NCBI GenBank assembly: GCA_017618195.1
Contig: JAFZUW010000051.1
Span: 62,001-126,000 of the forward strand
Direction of reading: 5' to 3'
From: Lachnospiraceae bacterium
Lineage (GTDB): Bacteria; Bacillota; Clostridia; Lachnospirales; Lachnospiraceae
Length of the DNA stretch: 64,000 bases
The position numbers and the translations under genes are program-made. Positions 53,903-63,222 of this stretch are shown piece by piece. Below the pieces are notes generated by a model. That model was not told the origin of the DNA. It worked only from the letters and a program-made list of their open reading frames with translations, and did no database searches. Each line of letters begins with the position of its first letter. Within the stretch, counting starts at the first letter, position 1.

Positions 53903-55040
53903 TTCGTATGACATCTGGCTTTCGGCAGCGGTAAACTCGGCCGCACATATCGAACATCTGCTTCAAAAATACGGAGATGCGGAAGCGGTCTTTCATGCAA
54001 ACGAGAGGGAGATCGCCGATGACCCCGGCCTGACCCCTTCGGAGAAAGCTTTTCTTACTTCTTCGGAAAAGGAGGAGAACCGGCAGAGCCAATACGATTA
54101 CGCGGTAAGAAACGATATCCGGATGATCCTTCGAAACGAAGAAGGGTATCCGAAGCGGTTTGACTGCCTGTCGGACCGGCCGTACGGAGTATTCGTTCAG
54201 GGAAAGCTTCCCGGGGAGGACGTACCGGCAATCGCAGTCGTCGGTTCGAGAAGGGCAAGCACGTACGGGACCAACGTGGCGGAGCATTTTGCGTCGGTTC
54301 TTGCGGCTGCGGGAATTGTCATTATAAGCGGGCTTGCGATGGGAATCGACGGAATCAGCCATAACAGCGCATTGCAGGCGGGAGGCATGACGGTCGGAGT
54401 ACTCGGTTCGGGAATCGGCGTACCGTATCCGAAAGAAAACTGGAAGCTTTATCAGGCGATGCGGGATCGCGGAGCAATCCTATCCGAATACGGACCGGGA
54501 GTTCCGCCGTTAAAGCAGAACTTTCCGCACAGAAACCGGCTGATTTCAGCACTTTCGGACGGGATACTGGTCGTGGAAGCTGCGGAACGGAGCGGAACGC
54601 TGATTACGGTGGACCGCGGACTCGAACAGGGAAAGGACGTATTTGCCGTACCCGGCAGGATCGGCGACCGGAACAGCGAAGGATGCCTGAATCTGATAAG
54701 GCAGGGGGCATTTCTCGTGACCGAACCGGACCAGATTTTGGAGGAACTGGCGTCGAATTATCCGTTATTGCGGAAACATTGCAGTCAATTTGAGCAATTG
54801 TCTTTCGATTTTTCCGACGGTTTGCGAGATTTTAATGAAAATTCTGAAAATTTGATTTTGGGTATTGCAAGGGATGAAAAAGTAGTGTATGATTTGTGTC
54901 GTTTGGACGCCAGACACTTCGATGAACTGCTTTGTTTAAGCGGACTCACCGTCGAAAGACTTTCCGAAGTGCTGTATTCCCTGCAACATAAGGGATTCGT
55001 CCGGCAGGCTGTTCCGAATTATTACTCCCGAAAGGGTTAA
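53895..55040 (+). CDS. dprA: DNA-processing protein DprA (Smf)
   Basis: A 381-residue protein that loads RecA on incoming single strands. The Rossmann core shows VVGSRRASTYG, SGLAMGIDGISHNSAL, GVLGSGIGVPYP and PHRNRLISALSDG. A variable linker near 300-335 is AT-rich at DNA level and carries a CodY-like box and a promoter (54838-54893). The C-terminal winged-helix domain ends with LSEVLYSLQHKGFVRQ. ATG 53895 matches the family start MGNSYDIWLS; GGAGG at 53877-53881 is somewhat far upstream. Confidence 0.94.
   Translation: MGNSYDIWLSAAVNSAAHIEHLLQKYGDAEAVFHANEREIADDPGLTPSEKAFLTSSEKEENRQSQYDYAVRNDIRMILRNEEGYPKRFDCLSDRPYGVFVQGKLPGEDVPAIAVVGSRRASTYGTNVAEHFASVLAAAGIVIISGLAMGIDGISHNSALQAGGMTVGVLGSGIGVPYPKENWKLYQAMRDRGAILSEYGPGVPPLKQNFPHRNRLISALSDGILVVEAAERSGTLITVDRGLEQGKDVFAVPGRIGDRNSEGCLNLIRQGAFLVTEPDQILEELASNYPLLRKHCSQFEQLSFDFSDGLRDFNENSENLILGIARDEKVVYDLCRLDARHFDELLCLSGLTVERLSEVLYSLQHKGFVRQAVPNYYSRKG
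54838..54852 (+). promoter_or_regulatory. CodY-like box inside dprA, upstream of topA-codY
   Basis: AAAATTCTGAAAATT matches AATTTTCWGAAAATT at 13 of 15 positions. It lies 12 bases upstream of the -35 of an intragenic promoter. The DNA around it (about 54830-54900) is far more AT-rich than the flanking dprA sequence. Confidence 0.5.
54865..54893 (+). promoter_or_regulatory. Intragenic sigma-A-like promoter in dprA for topA-codY
   Basis: TTGCAA (54865-54870), 17 bases, TATGAT (54888-54893). Transcripts would begin near 54900, about 200 bases before topA, and could supply topA and codY independently of comM-dprA. Confidence 0.5.
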
Positions 55041-55103
55041 GGAAGGCCGGAAAGAACGGTTCGGGCCTCGGCGTAATAGGCTTGAGCCATACCGGAGGAT
55101 TAT

Positions 55104-57371
55104 ATGAAACAACAATCCGTTGAAGAGACGACCATTGTTAATGAAGAAACCGCGAAAAGCGGAACGAGCGCGAAGAAAACAACAGTAAAGAAAACAACCA
55201 AAAAGGCGGCAGCCAAGAAGACGGCTGCGAAGAAAGCGGCAGGTAAGACGGAAGCAAAGACCGCGGCGGAGCCGACCGCAGCGAAGAAAACCGTAAAGAC
55301 CGCCGTAAAGAAGACTGCGAAGAAGTCTGCCGCAAAGGCTGATACCGCCGGGAAGAAAACGGCAGCGAAAGCCGAAAAAACCGCAGAGAAGCCGAAGAAT
55401 CTCGTAATCATGGAGTCTCCCGCGAAAGCGAAGACCGTTAAGAAGTATCTCGGTTCGAATTACGACGTGCTTGCGTCGGGCGGACATGTCAGAGACCTTC
55501 CGAAGAGCCGCCTCGGTGTTGACGTGGACGGTTCGTTTGATCCGCATTACATTACGATTCACGGCAAAGGCGATGTTCTCGCCGCGCTTCGTAAAGGCAT
55601 TAAAAAAGCGGATAAGATCTATCTCGCAACCGACCCGGACCGTGAGGGAGAGGCAATTGCGTGGCATCTTCTCGAACTCCTTAAGCTGGAGGAACGGAAG
55701 ACGTACCGTATTACGTTTAACGAAATTACGAAGAATGCCGTTAAGAGTTCTCTTAAGAACGCCCGTGAAATCGATATGAATCTCGTAGACGCCCAGCAGG
55801 CAAGAAGAGTGCTTGACCGTATGGTCGGTTATGAGATCAGTCCGATTTTATGGAGAAAAGTAAAAAGAGGTCTGAGCGCCGGCCGTGTACAGTCGGTTGC
55901 GCTTCGCATGATCTGCGACCGCGAGGCCGAGATCGCCGCATTCAACCGGGAGGAATTCTGGAAGATCAGCGGCGCATTTTCCTTCGAAGACGGACGCAAG
56001 CCGATCCAGGCGGCGTATTACGGAAAGAAGGGAAGAAAGACCGCGCTGAAGAACGAAGCGGAGGCCGACAAGGTGCTCGAAGCCGTTCGCGGAGCCGAGT
56101 TTAAAGTATCGGAAGTAAAGGAAAGCCTTCGCAAGAAGAACGCGCCCCTTCCGTTTACGACCAGTACGCTCCAGCAGGAAGCGTCCAAGGTATTGAATTA
56201 TTCGACGCAGAAGACAATGCGTCTTGCCCAGCAGCTTTACGAAGGAGTTGACGTGAAGGGACACGGAACGCTCGGTCTGATCACCTACCTTCGTACCGAC
56301 TCCACGCGTATTTCCGCGGAAGCCGATGCTGCCGTTAAGGATTATATCGCCGCACAGATCGGTCAGGACTATGTAGCTCCGGCACAGAAGGAGACCGAGA
56401 CCGGCCGGCGTATTCAGGATGCGCACGAAGCAATTCGTCCGTCCTATGTGAATCTGAGTCCCGATGAATTGCGGAACGATCTCACGAGAGAGCAGTTCCG
56501 TCTGTACCAGCTGATCTGGAACCGTTTCGTTGCAAGCCGCATGAATCCCGCGGTTTATGCCGTAACGAGTCTGAAGATCGAAGGCAACGATCACGTATTT
56601 ACCAGTTCATTCAGCGCCGTCAAATTCGACGGCTACGAGAAGGTATACCGTCTCTCCGATGAGGAAGAGGAAGGCAAAGGAAACGGCAAGCTTCCGAAGG
56701 AAGGCGACGCGGCGAAGAGCGCCGAGCTTACGAAGGAGCAGCATTTTACGCAGCCTCCGGCACATTATACCGAAGCAAGCCTCGTAAAGGCGATGGAAGA
56801 AACCGGAATCGGCCGTCCGAGTACGTACGCGCCGACCATTACGACGATCCTTACGAGACATTACGTTGCGAAAGAGAAGAAGGACCTGTTTGTGACCGAG
56901 CTCGGCGAAGCCGTGAACGATCTGATGAAGCAGGCGTTTCCTTCCATCGTTGCGACCGATTTTACGGCTACGATGGAAACGCTTCTCGACGGTGTCGAGG
57001 AAGGCAACGTTGCGTGGAAGACGGTTGTCAAAAATTTCTATCCGGATCTGCACGAAGCCGTTAAGGCTGCGGAATCGACGCTTGACAGCGTAAAGATTGC
57101 CGATGAGGTTTCGGATGTCGTATGCGAGCAGTGCGGAAGGACCATGGTATACAAATACGGTCCTCACGGCAAATTCCTTGCATGCCCCGGTTTCCCGGAG
57201 TGCCGCAATACGAAGATGATCATTGAGCACAGCGGAATCGCATGTCCGAAGTGCGGCAAGGAACTGATTGTACGGCATACCCGCAAGGGACGCAGATATT
57301 ACGGCTGCGCCGGTTACCCGGATTGTGATTTCATGAGCTGGCAGAAGCCCAAGGACGGGAGCGAATCATGA
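55104..57371 (+). CDS. topA: DNA topoisomerase I with Lys/Ala-rich N-terminal extension
   Basis: A 755-residue type IA topoisomerase that relaxes negative supercoils. The Toprim domain starts only at about 98 (NLVIMESPAKAKTVKKYLG); the active tyrosine lies in GLITYLRTDSTRIS (about Tyr395). The C-terminus has two zinc ribbons (CEQCG near 674, CPKCG near 718). Residues ~14-96 are a low-complexity Lys/Ala/Thr run, as seen at the C-terminus in some other phyla but here at the N-terminus. Such tails may bind DNA. It overlaps codY by four bases. Confidence 0.95.
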   Translation: MKQQSVEETTIVNEETAKSGTSAKKTTVKKTTKKAAAKKTAAKKAAGKTEAKTAAEPTAAKKTVKTAVKKTAKKSAAKADTAGKKTAAKAEKTAEKPKNLVIMESPAKAKTVKKYLGSNYDVLASGGHVRDLPKSRLGVDVDGSFDPHYITIHGKGDVLAALRKGIKKADKIYLATDPDREGEAIAWHLLELLKLEERKTYRITFNEITKNAVKSSLKNAREIDMNLVDAQQARRVLDRMVGYEISPILWRKVKRGLSAGRVQSVALRMICDREAEIAAFNREEFWKISGAFSFEDGRKPIQAAYYGKKGRKTALKNEAEADKVLEAVRGAEFKVSEVKESLRKKNAPLPFTTSTLQQEASKVLNYSTQKTMRLAQQLYEGVDVKGHGTLGLITYLRTDSTRISAEADAAVKDYIAAQIGQDYVAPAQKETETGRRIQDAHEAIRPSYVNLSPDELRNDLTREQFRLYQLIWNRFVASRMNPAVYAVTSLKIEGNDHVFTSSFSAVKFDGYEKVYRLSDEEEEGKGNGKLPKEGDAAKSAELTKEQHFTQPPAHYTEASLVKAMEETGIGRPSTYAPTITTILTRHYVAKEKKDLFVTELGEAVNDLMKQAFPSIVATDFTATMETLLDGVEEGNVAWKTVVKNFYPDLHEAVKAAESTLDSVKIADEVSDVVCEQCGRTMVYKYGPHGKFLACPGFPECRNTKMIIEHSGIACPKCGKELIVRHTRKGRRYYGCAGYPDCDFMSWQKPKDGSES

Positions 57372-58138
57372 GCGTTCAATTACTAGACAAGACGAGAAAA
57401 CTGCAGAAGCTGCTGCACAATAACCAGAGTTCCGACAAGGTCGTATTTAACGACATCTGCGGCGTACTCTGCGATATTCTGGAATCCAACGTGCTCGTAC
57501 TGAGCCGCAAAGGTAAGATTCTCGGAAGCGGCAAGCGGGAAGACATTCCGCTTTTAAAAGGACTTCTTGCGGATTCTCTCGGAACCCATATTGACGGCGC
57601 AATGAATGAGCGTCTTCTCAATATTCTTTCGACAAAGGAAAATCTGAACCTGCAGATGCTCGGATTCGAAGCGTCGGAGTGCGGCGGATATTTTGCAATC
57701 GCTGCGCCGATCGACATTGCCGGAAACCGGAACGGTACGCTGTTTTTGTATCGTACCGCGAAGCAGTATTCAATTGACGATATTATTCTGGCGGAATACG
57801 CAACGACCGTGGTCGGCCTCGAGATTGTGCGTTCGAAGAACGAAGAGTCGGCGGCATTCCTCCGCGGACAGAAGGTGGCGGAGTCCGCATTTGCCTCTCT
57901 TTCTGTAATGGAAGTGGAAGCGGTAGGACATGTCTTCAACGAACTCGAAGGAATGGAAGGAATCCTCGTTACGAGCCGAGTTGCGGATCGTGCGCACATT
58001 ACCCGTTCCGTGATCGTAAACGCTCTTCGAAAGCTTGAGAGCGCCGGCGTGATCGAGTCCCGTTCGTCCGGTATGAAGGGCACGTTTATTAAGGTTTTGA
58101 ATAAGAATATTTACAATTATCTGCCGAAGAAAAACTGA
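57368..58138 (+). CDS. codY: GTP- and branched-chain amino acid-sensing repressor CodY
   Basis: A 256-residue global regulator of Firmicutes. The N-terminal GAF domain begins LLDKTRKLQKLLHN; the C-terminal winged helix has VASRIADR-like SRVADRAHITRSVIVNALRKL near 202-222 and ends with GTFIKVLN. The ATGA overlap with topA means coupled translation. Possible self-control is suggested by a CodY-like box upstream of topA inside dprA. A long inverted repeat lies between codY and rpsB. Confidence 0.97.
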   Translation: MSVQLLDKTRKLQKLLHNNQSSDKVVFNDICGVLCDILESNVLVLSRKGKILGSGKREDIPLLKGLLADSLGTHIDGAMNERLLNILSTKENLNLQMLGFEASECGGYFAIAAPIDIAGNRNGTLFLYRTAKQYSIDDIILAEYATTVVGLEIVRSKNEESAAFLRGQKVAESAFASLSVMEVEAVGHVFNELEGMEGILVTSRVADRAHITRSVIVNALRKLESAGVIESRSSGMKGTFIKVLNKNIYNYLPKKN

Positions 58139-58167
58139 AACGGCAGGCAATATGAAAGAGCGGTATC

Positions 58168-58224
58168 ATCCGGCGGCTTTGCGGGAATAAATAATTGAAA
58201 TTTATTCTTGCATTCCGCCGGATG
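58168..58224 (+). repeat. Long nested inverted repeat overlapping the rpsB promoter
   Basis: CATCCGGCGG (58168-58177) pairs with CCGCCGGATG (58215-58224); inside, TGCGGGAATAAAT pairs with ATTTATTCTTGCA (two G-U) around a six-base loop. Together about 23 base pairs with one small bulge region. In codY mRNA it may act as terminator or RNase III site. The rpsB -35 (58208-58213) lies within the right arm. Confidence 0.75.
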
Positions 58225-58236
58225 TTGTGCTATATT
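58208..58236 (+). promoter_or_regulatory. Sigma-A promoter of rpsB-tsf
   Basis: TTGCAT (58208-58213), 17 bases, TATATT (58231-58236), with TGC before the -10. It begins with the same TTGCATT...CCG context as the rplS promoter. Confidence 0.78.
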
Positions 58237-58336
58237 GTTTTAGTCTGAAAAATCACGCATACGGGTATCTGGCCGGTGCCGAAAGGTCGTCAGATTGACC
58301 GGTGCGGAAGCAAAAAACCAAAGGAGGAATATAACG
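58237..58336 (+). promoter_or_regulatory. rpsB leader with direct and inverted repeats
   Basis: About 95 bases of leader. CCGGTGCCGAA is followed after a spacer by CCGGTGCGGAA (direct repeat), and GGTC/GACC arms lie between, so more than one fold is possible. S2-binding autoregulatory leaders are known in other bacteria; I cannot match this one to a known class. Confidence 0.35.
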
Positions 58337-59080
58337 ATGAGCGTTATATCAATGAAGCAGCTGCTTGAGGCCGGAGTACATTTCGGTCATCAGACAAGAA
58401 GATGGAACCCTAAGATGGCTCCGTACATTTATACCGAGAGAAACGGTATCTACATCATCGACCTTCAGAAGTCCGTAGGTAAGGTTGACGAGGCTTACTA
58501 TGCAGTAAAGGACATCGTTGCGAACGGTGGCAAGATCCTTTTCGTAGGAACCAAGAAGCAGGCTCAGGATTCCATTAAGGTAGAGGCAGAGCGCTGCGGT
58601 ATGTACTATGTAAACGAGAGATGGCTCGGCGGTATGCTGACCAACTTTAAGACCATTCAGTCCCGTATCGCAAGACTGAAGGCAATTGAGACCATGTCCA
58701 CCGACGGCACCTTTGACGTCCTTCCCAAGAAGGAAGTTATCGGCCTGAAGAAGGAGTGGGAGAAGCTCGAGAAGAACCTCGGCGGTATCAAAGAGATGAA
58801 GAGAATTCCGGATGCGATCTTCGTAGTAGATCCCAAGAAGGAAAGAATCTGCGTTCAGGAAGCTCACATTCTCGGTATCCCGTTGATCGGTATTGCCGAT
58901 ACCAACTGCGATCCCGACGAACTCGATTATGTTATCCCCGGTAATGATGACGCTATCCGTGCCGTTAAGCTTATCGTAAGCAAGATGGCTGATGCCGTTA
59001 TCGAGGCAAATGAGGGCGAGCAGCTTGTTGACAATGCGGAGACCGAAGAGGCTTCCGAAGAGGCTGCTGACAACGAGTAA
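58337..59080 (+). CDS. rpsB: 30S ribosomal protein S2
   Basis: A 247-residue ribosomal protein. Family motifs are [41 protein letters not shown] and [12 protein letters not shown]. It ends with an acidic tail rich in Glu and Ala. ATG 58337 follows AAAGGAGGAATATAACG; the frame extends upstream to 58295 but that region is leader. It is transcribed with tsf, 20 bases downstream. Confidence 0.97.
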   Translation: MSVISMKQLLEAGVHFGHQTRRWNPKMAPYIYTERNGIYIIDLQKSVGKVDEAYYAVKDIVANGGKILFVGTKKQAQDSIKVEAERCGMYYVNERWLGGMLTNFKTIQSRIARLKAIETMSTDGTFDVLPKKEVIGLKKEWEKLEKNLGGIKEMKRIPDAIFVVDPKKERICVQEAHILGIPLIGIADTNCDPDELDYVIPGNDDAIRAVKLIVSKMADAVIEANEGEQLVDNAETEEASEEAADNE

Positions 59081-59100
59081 TTTATACGGAGGAATTCACA

Positions 59101-60030
59101 ATGGCTGATATCAGTGCTAGCATGGTAAAAGAGCTCCGTGAAGCTACCGGAGCCGGTATGATGGATTGTAAGAAGGCGCTTACCGCTACGAACGGTGACA
59201 TGGACCAGGCAGTTACCTGGCTTCGTGAGAACGGTCTTGCAAAGGCTGCCAAGAAGGAATCAAGAATTGCAGCTGAGGGCGTATGTGCCTGCTATATTTC
59301 CGCTGACAAGAAGACGGGTGCTATCGTAGAGGTTAACTCCGAGACCGACTTCGTTGCTAAGAACGAGAAGTTCACAAGCTTTGTTGCAAAGGTTGCCAAG
59401 ATGGCTGCCGAGACCGATGCAAAGTGCATCGACTGCTTCCTTGACTCCGCATGGTGCGAGGACAGCTCCGTTACCGTTAAGGAGGCTCTTGCAAGCCTTG
59501 TTGCGGTTATCGGTGAGAAGCTTTCCATCCGTCGTTTCGAGAAGATCGTTACCGACGGTTTCGTAGTAGATTACATTCATAACGGCGGCAAGCTCGGTAT
59601 CCTTGTTGAGATGGAAGGCGAGGCTACGGACGCTAACGTTGAGTGCGCTAAGAACGTTGCGATGCAGGTTTGCGCTATGAAGCCTTCTTATGTAAGCCGC
59701 GAGGATATCCCCGCTGACTTCATCGCTTCCGAGACCGATATCATCACGAAGGAAGCTCTTAAGGAGAACGCTGAGAGCAACAAGCCGAAGCCCGAGAACA
59801 TCGTTATCGAGCGTATCGTTCCCGGCCGTCTTGACAAGGAACTTAAGGAAATCTGCCTTGTTGACCAGGTTTACGTAAAGGATCAGGATATGACCGTTGC
59901 GAAGTATATCGCAAGCGTAAGCAAGGATCTCAAGGTTAAGAAGTTCGTTCGTTTCGAGACCGGTGAAGGTATGGAGAAGCGCGAAGAGAACTTCGCTGAG
60001 GAAGTTGCAAAGCAGATGGCAGGCAACTAA
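59101..60030 (+). CDS. tsf: Elongation factor Ts
   Basis: A 309-residue guanine-nucleotide exchange factor for EF-Tu. The N-terminal UBA-like domain reads MVKELREATGAGMMDCKKAL, followed by the core with NSETDFVAKN near 79 and the second half domain. ACGGAGGAATTCACA precedes ATG 59101. Codon use is strongly biased, as in rpsB, fitting high expression. Terminator at 60054. Confidence 0.97.
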   Translation: MADISASMVKELREATGAGMMDCKKALTATNGDMDQAVTWLRENGLAKAAKKESRIAAEGVCACYISADKKTGAIVEVNSETDFVAKNEKFTSFVAKVAKMAAETDAKCIDCFLDSAWCEDSSVTVKEALASLVAVIGEKLSIRRFEKIVTDGFVVDYIHNGGKLGILVEMEGEATDANVECAKNVAMQVCAMKPSYVSREDIPADFIASETDIITKEALKENAESNKPKPENIVIERIVPGRLDKELKEICLVDQVYVKDQDMTVAKYIASVSKDLKVKKFVRFETGEGMEKREENFAEEVAKQMAGN

Positions 60031-60053
60031 GCCGACCTAATTTGATTGATCTG

Positions 60054-60086
60054 ACAGGGATGCCGATGAGGCGTCCCTGTTTTTTT
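60054..60086 (+). terminator. Terminator of rpsB-tsf
   Basis: ACAGGGA (60054-60060) pairs with TCCCTGT (60074-60080), with GCC/GGC inside, followed by TTTTTT. Strong intrinsic terminator. Confidence 0.92.
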
Positions 60087-60150
60087 GCGTTCAAAGAGCC
60101 GTATCTTATCCGGATGCTGCGCGAAAAGCGCATTTCGGCAGGGTTATCGA

Positions 60151-60179
60151 TTGATTTTGCACCTGTAATGTACTAAAAT
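60151..60179 (+). promoter_or_regulatory. Promoter of the surface-protein gene
   Basis: TTGATT (60151-60156), 17 bases, TAAAAT (60174-60179). It leaves a short leader of about 25 bases before ATG 60212. Confidence 0.6.
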
Positions 60180-60211
60180 GAATAAGATGTCTGAGAACGG
60201 GGGAAAATGCT

Positions 60212-63202
60212 ATGAAACGAATGAAAACAATCGTATTTGCCGCTTTTATGATGCTGGCGGTTCTTGTATGCGGGTATCCGTCCATCTGTAAAGGAACTCC
60301 GGTTCCCAAGTATAAGATCGTTGTGACGGACGGATATGCCGTGAATTCCGACGGTGAGGTAATTACCGAAGCATACCGTGGGACGTCGGTTACATTTGTT
60401 CCGGTCGTGAAGAAAGGAAGCTATGTTTCCGATTGGAAAGTGAACGGCGAACGGATTGGTAAGTATTGGAACATCTGTATGCCTGATCATGATATCAAAG
60501 CGGTTCCGGTATGGAAGGCGCAGACCGCGTTAACGCTTGACGTGTTCGGAAATTCCGCCTTTCGTGATGATTATTTAGGATATTACGAAAGAGATCTTTC
60601 CGCTTATATCAACGATTATTTTTCCGAATCAAAAATGAATTGGGTTGAGTCGTCTCATAAATATGATGCAGACGGTGACGGAACAGAGGATTTCCGTCTT
60701 GAAAGTTTTTCCCTTCGGGATGAAATCGTGTTTTATCTGTTTCCGACAGAGGGGGCAAGCGCCCGCGGCAGCATAAAACTGGATAAGCCGAATATGCTTC
60801 CGTATTGGCCGGTTATTATTAATTTCGGAAACGAGACTTTGAAAGAGTCTTACTCGATCAATGTTGTAAACGGCTGTGCAAAGATTAGGGACAATGTGGT
60901 TACTTCGGCCGAAACAGGTGATTATATCAATCTGTTTTTTGATAACCGGAATGAAAAGGAATATTTAACCGGATGGAAAGCCGACGGGATAAAAGACTTT
61001 TCATCTATGTTGATAGAGAGCGACGGTTATTTCCGTATGCCTGCCTGCGATCTGACAATCCGCCCGGTAACAGCCAAGAAGACTCCTTATACGATTGATT
61101 TAAGAAACGGCAGCGCAACAGTTTCCCCGGATGTTCTCTGGAGTCTTCAAGGTTCTCTGTTCGATGAAGAGCAGGGGAGATATATTATGGATCTTGACGG
61201 AGACGGAACGGAAGACCTGCGGGCATTTTACGAGACGATTATACCGGTCTCCGAAGTGAACGGAAAGTCATTTACATTGAAAGGTCTGAACAGCGGAAAA
61301 TACTGGCCGGTTACCGTTCTTGTCGGGGATGTGAAGGAAGAGTATGCAATCCGTGTGACCGGCGGTCACGCCGAGGACGAATCCGGAAACCATATCACGA
61401 GTGCGAAAAGCGGGAGTAAGGTTAACATTGTTCGTGATAAAGAACCGGGGAAATACTGGAAGTCCTGGAAACTGAACTTTACTTGTGCTGACCGGGCTGA
61501 AAACTATATGGATTTCTCATTTGTCATGCCGGCCAAAGACGTTACCGTTACGGCCGAAACGACAACTTCTCAGAAGGTTTATAAGATCGATCTGACTTAC
61601 GGAGATTTCGAAGTTCCTTTAAAGGATACCTATCTGATAAGAAATGCACTCAGAGAGTACAGGTTTGATGAAAATATTGATCTCGACGGCGACGGAAAGA
61701 AAGATTTTTATAACGGCTTCCGAAACCCCATGGATAATTATGATGAGGAGTATTACAACCGGATCGGTTATGAGTACGGCCTCGGCGAGTTATTTGAGAT
61801 TAAGGTCGATGACGGTCAGATCGGAACGGTACAATTCCTTGTTGACAAGGATAAGACTCCTTTCCCGATCTTGGACACCGAAAAGGGAATGTTTAAAATT
61901 TCCGCAACCGGCGTATATGCGGAAAAGGCAGTGGAATCCGAATACGGTTATGACGACTGGGTCAAAGTGGAAGAAGCCTGCCCGGGAACAAGGATCCGGA
62001 TCACGTGTGACAGATCCAAGCTGACTAAGGGGCAATATTACGGAGGCTATGTAACGGACGGTCTTCAGGGAATTGATCTCGGAGATACGCCGGATGATTA
62101 CCTTGAGTTTAATATGCCCGCCCGCGATGTAACGGTGAGTGTGCAAACGCTTCCTCAGATTCCGCTTGTGATCGATATGACTTCCGGAAGGGGAACCGTG
62201 CCGAAATATGTTCGTTTTTCGGAGCTGTTCCCTGACGCAAGCGGATGTGAATACACATTTGACGGTGAATTTACTAGGTATGATCTGGATCGGAACGGTA
62301 CGGCAGATCTTCTGTACTGTTACGGCGATGATTATATCGAATTCAGCCGGGCTTCCGCGGAACTGTTCGGACAATACGATCTTGAATTTACGGGACAGAC
62401 CGCAGGCAAATATTATCCGATCATATTGAAGAATACGTCGAAAACGGATCATAAGATTGAGAAATGCTTTGTCGTGAATGATGATACCGATCTTACGGAT
62501 TATGTTGACGTGATCATCGGCAGTTTGAAAGAGCGGCCGAAATACCGGGTTCTGCCGTCGGAAGGAACGGACATTTATGTTCATGAAACCGTTTTCACAT
62601 CAAAATATGAACTGAAGATCCTTTCCGTCTGCAATGCTGCCGGAGAAACTCTGTTCAGCTATGAAGGCGAAGAACTGCAGAATATCTATATTGATTCGAA
62701 GTCGTCATATATGTTCCTGATGCCGGACGAGGATATTACGATATACGGCATTTATACTGTAAAAGAACAGCCGAAGCCGACTCCGACACCGACTCCGACA
62801 CCGTCTCCGACGCCTGAGCCGACTGCGGTTCCGATGCTGACACCGACTTCGGCGGCCGATGAGAATCCTTCTGTTACGCCGGTGCCTGAGGATAAGCGGA
62901 AAGACGATGGGAAGGACGATGACGAAGATAATTCGGTAGTTCTTTACATCATTCTCGCATCGGCAGGCGCGTTTATTATAACGTGCGCTATCGTATTTGC
63001 CGTATACCGTAAGAGAAGAAAAGCGGCCGCGAAGACGGAAAATGCAACGGAACAGCCGGAAGAAACCCTGAATCAGATGGAGGAGCCCCTGACCTCGGAA
63101 ATTCCGTCTGAAGAAACGGCGGAAACCCCGGAGAATGCCGAGTCTGAAACTTCCGATCAGACCGGGGAAATCCCGGATACTGATTCAAACCGGAATGAAT
63201 AA
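60212..63202 (+). CDS. Large surface protein with alternating repeat modules and DxDxDG motifs
   Basis: A 996-residue exported protein. Signal peptide near 1-24, C-terminal membrane helix near 909-932 followed by KRRK and a ~65-residue acidic tail. The body has about four rounds of two modules. One starts like YAIRVTGGHAEDESGNHIT and closes near VMPAKDVTV. The other starts IDL, carries a calcium-loop-like motif (DADGDGTEDF at 152, DLDGDGTEDL at 327, DLDGDGKKDF at 490, DLDRNGTADL at 691) and often ends GKYWPV. A PTPTPTPTPSPTPEP linker precedes the membrane helix. Function unknown; a calcium-bound wall protein is a guess. Confidence 0.85.
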   Translation: MKRMKTIVFAAFMMLAVLVCGYPSICKGTPVPKYKIVVTDGYAVNSDGEVITEAYRGTSVTFVPVVKKGSYVSDWKVNGERIGKYWNICMPDHDIKAVPVWKAQTALTLDVFGNSAFRDDYLGYYERDLSAYINDYFSESKMNWVESSHKYDADGDGTEDFRLESFSLRDEIVFYLFPTEGASARGSIKLDKPNMLPYWPVIINFGNETLKESYSINVVNGCAKIRDNVVTSAETGDYINLFFDNRNEKEYLTGWKADGIKDFSSMLIESDGYFRMPACDLTIRPVTAKKTPYTIDLRNGSATVSPDVLWSLQGSLFDEEQGRYIMDLDGDGTEDLRAFYETIIPVSEVNGKSFTLKGLNSGKYWPVTVLVGDVKEEYAIRVTGGHAEDESGNHITSAKSGSKVNIVRDKEPGKYWKSWKLNFTCADRAENYMDFSFVMPAKDVTVTAETTTSQKVYKIDLTYGDFEVPLKDTYLIRNALREYRFDENIDLDGDGKKDFYNGFRNPMDNYDEEYYNRIGYEYGLGELFEIKVDDGQIGTVQFLVDKDKTPFPILDTEKGMFKISATGVYAEKAVESEYGYDDWVKVEEACPGTRIRITCDRSKLTKGQYYGGYVTDGLQGIDLGDTPDDYLEFNMPARDVTVSVQTLPQIPLVIDMTSGRGTVPKYVRFSELFPDASGCEYTFDGEFTRYDLDRNGTADLLYCYGDDYIEFSRASAELFGQYDLEFTGQTAGKYYPIILKNTSKTDHKIEKCFVVNDDTDLTDYVDVIIGSLKERPKYRVLPSEGTDIYVHETVFTSKYELKILSVCNAAGETLFSYEGEELQNIYIDSKSSYMFLMPDEDITIYGIYTVKEQPKPTPTPTPTPSPTPEPTAVPMLTPTSAADENPSVTPVPEDKRKDDGKDDDEDNSVVLYIILASAGAFIITCAIVFAVYRKRRKAAAKTENATEQPEETLNQMEEPLTSEIPSEETAETPENAESETSDQTGEIPDTDSNRNE

Positions 63203-63222
63203 TATCTTTAACGGAGAACTTG

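Noticed and set aside
60087..60211. Mobile element or attachment site next to tsf and the surface genes
   Set aside because: No integrase, tRNA, IS ends or target-site duplication is visible; the interval holds only a terminator and a promoter.
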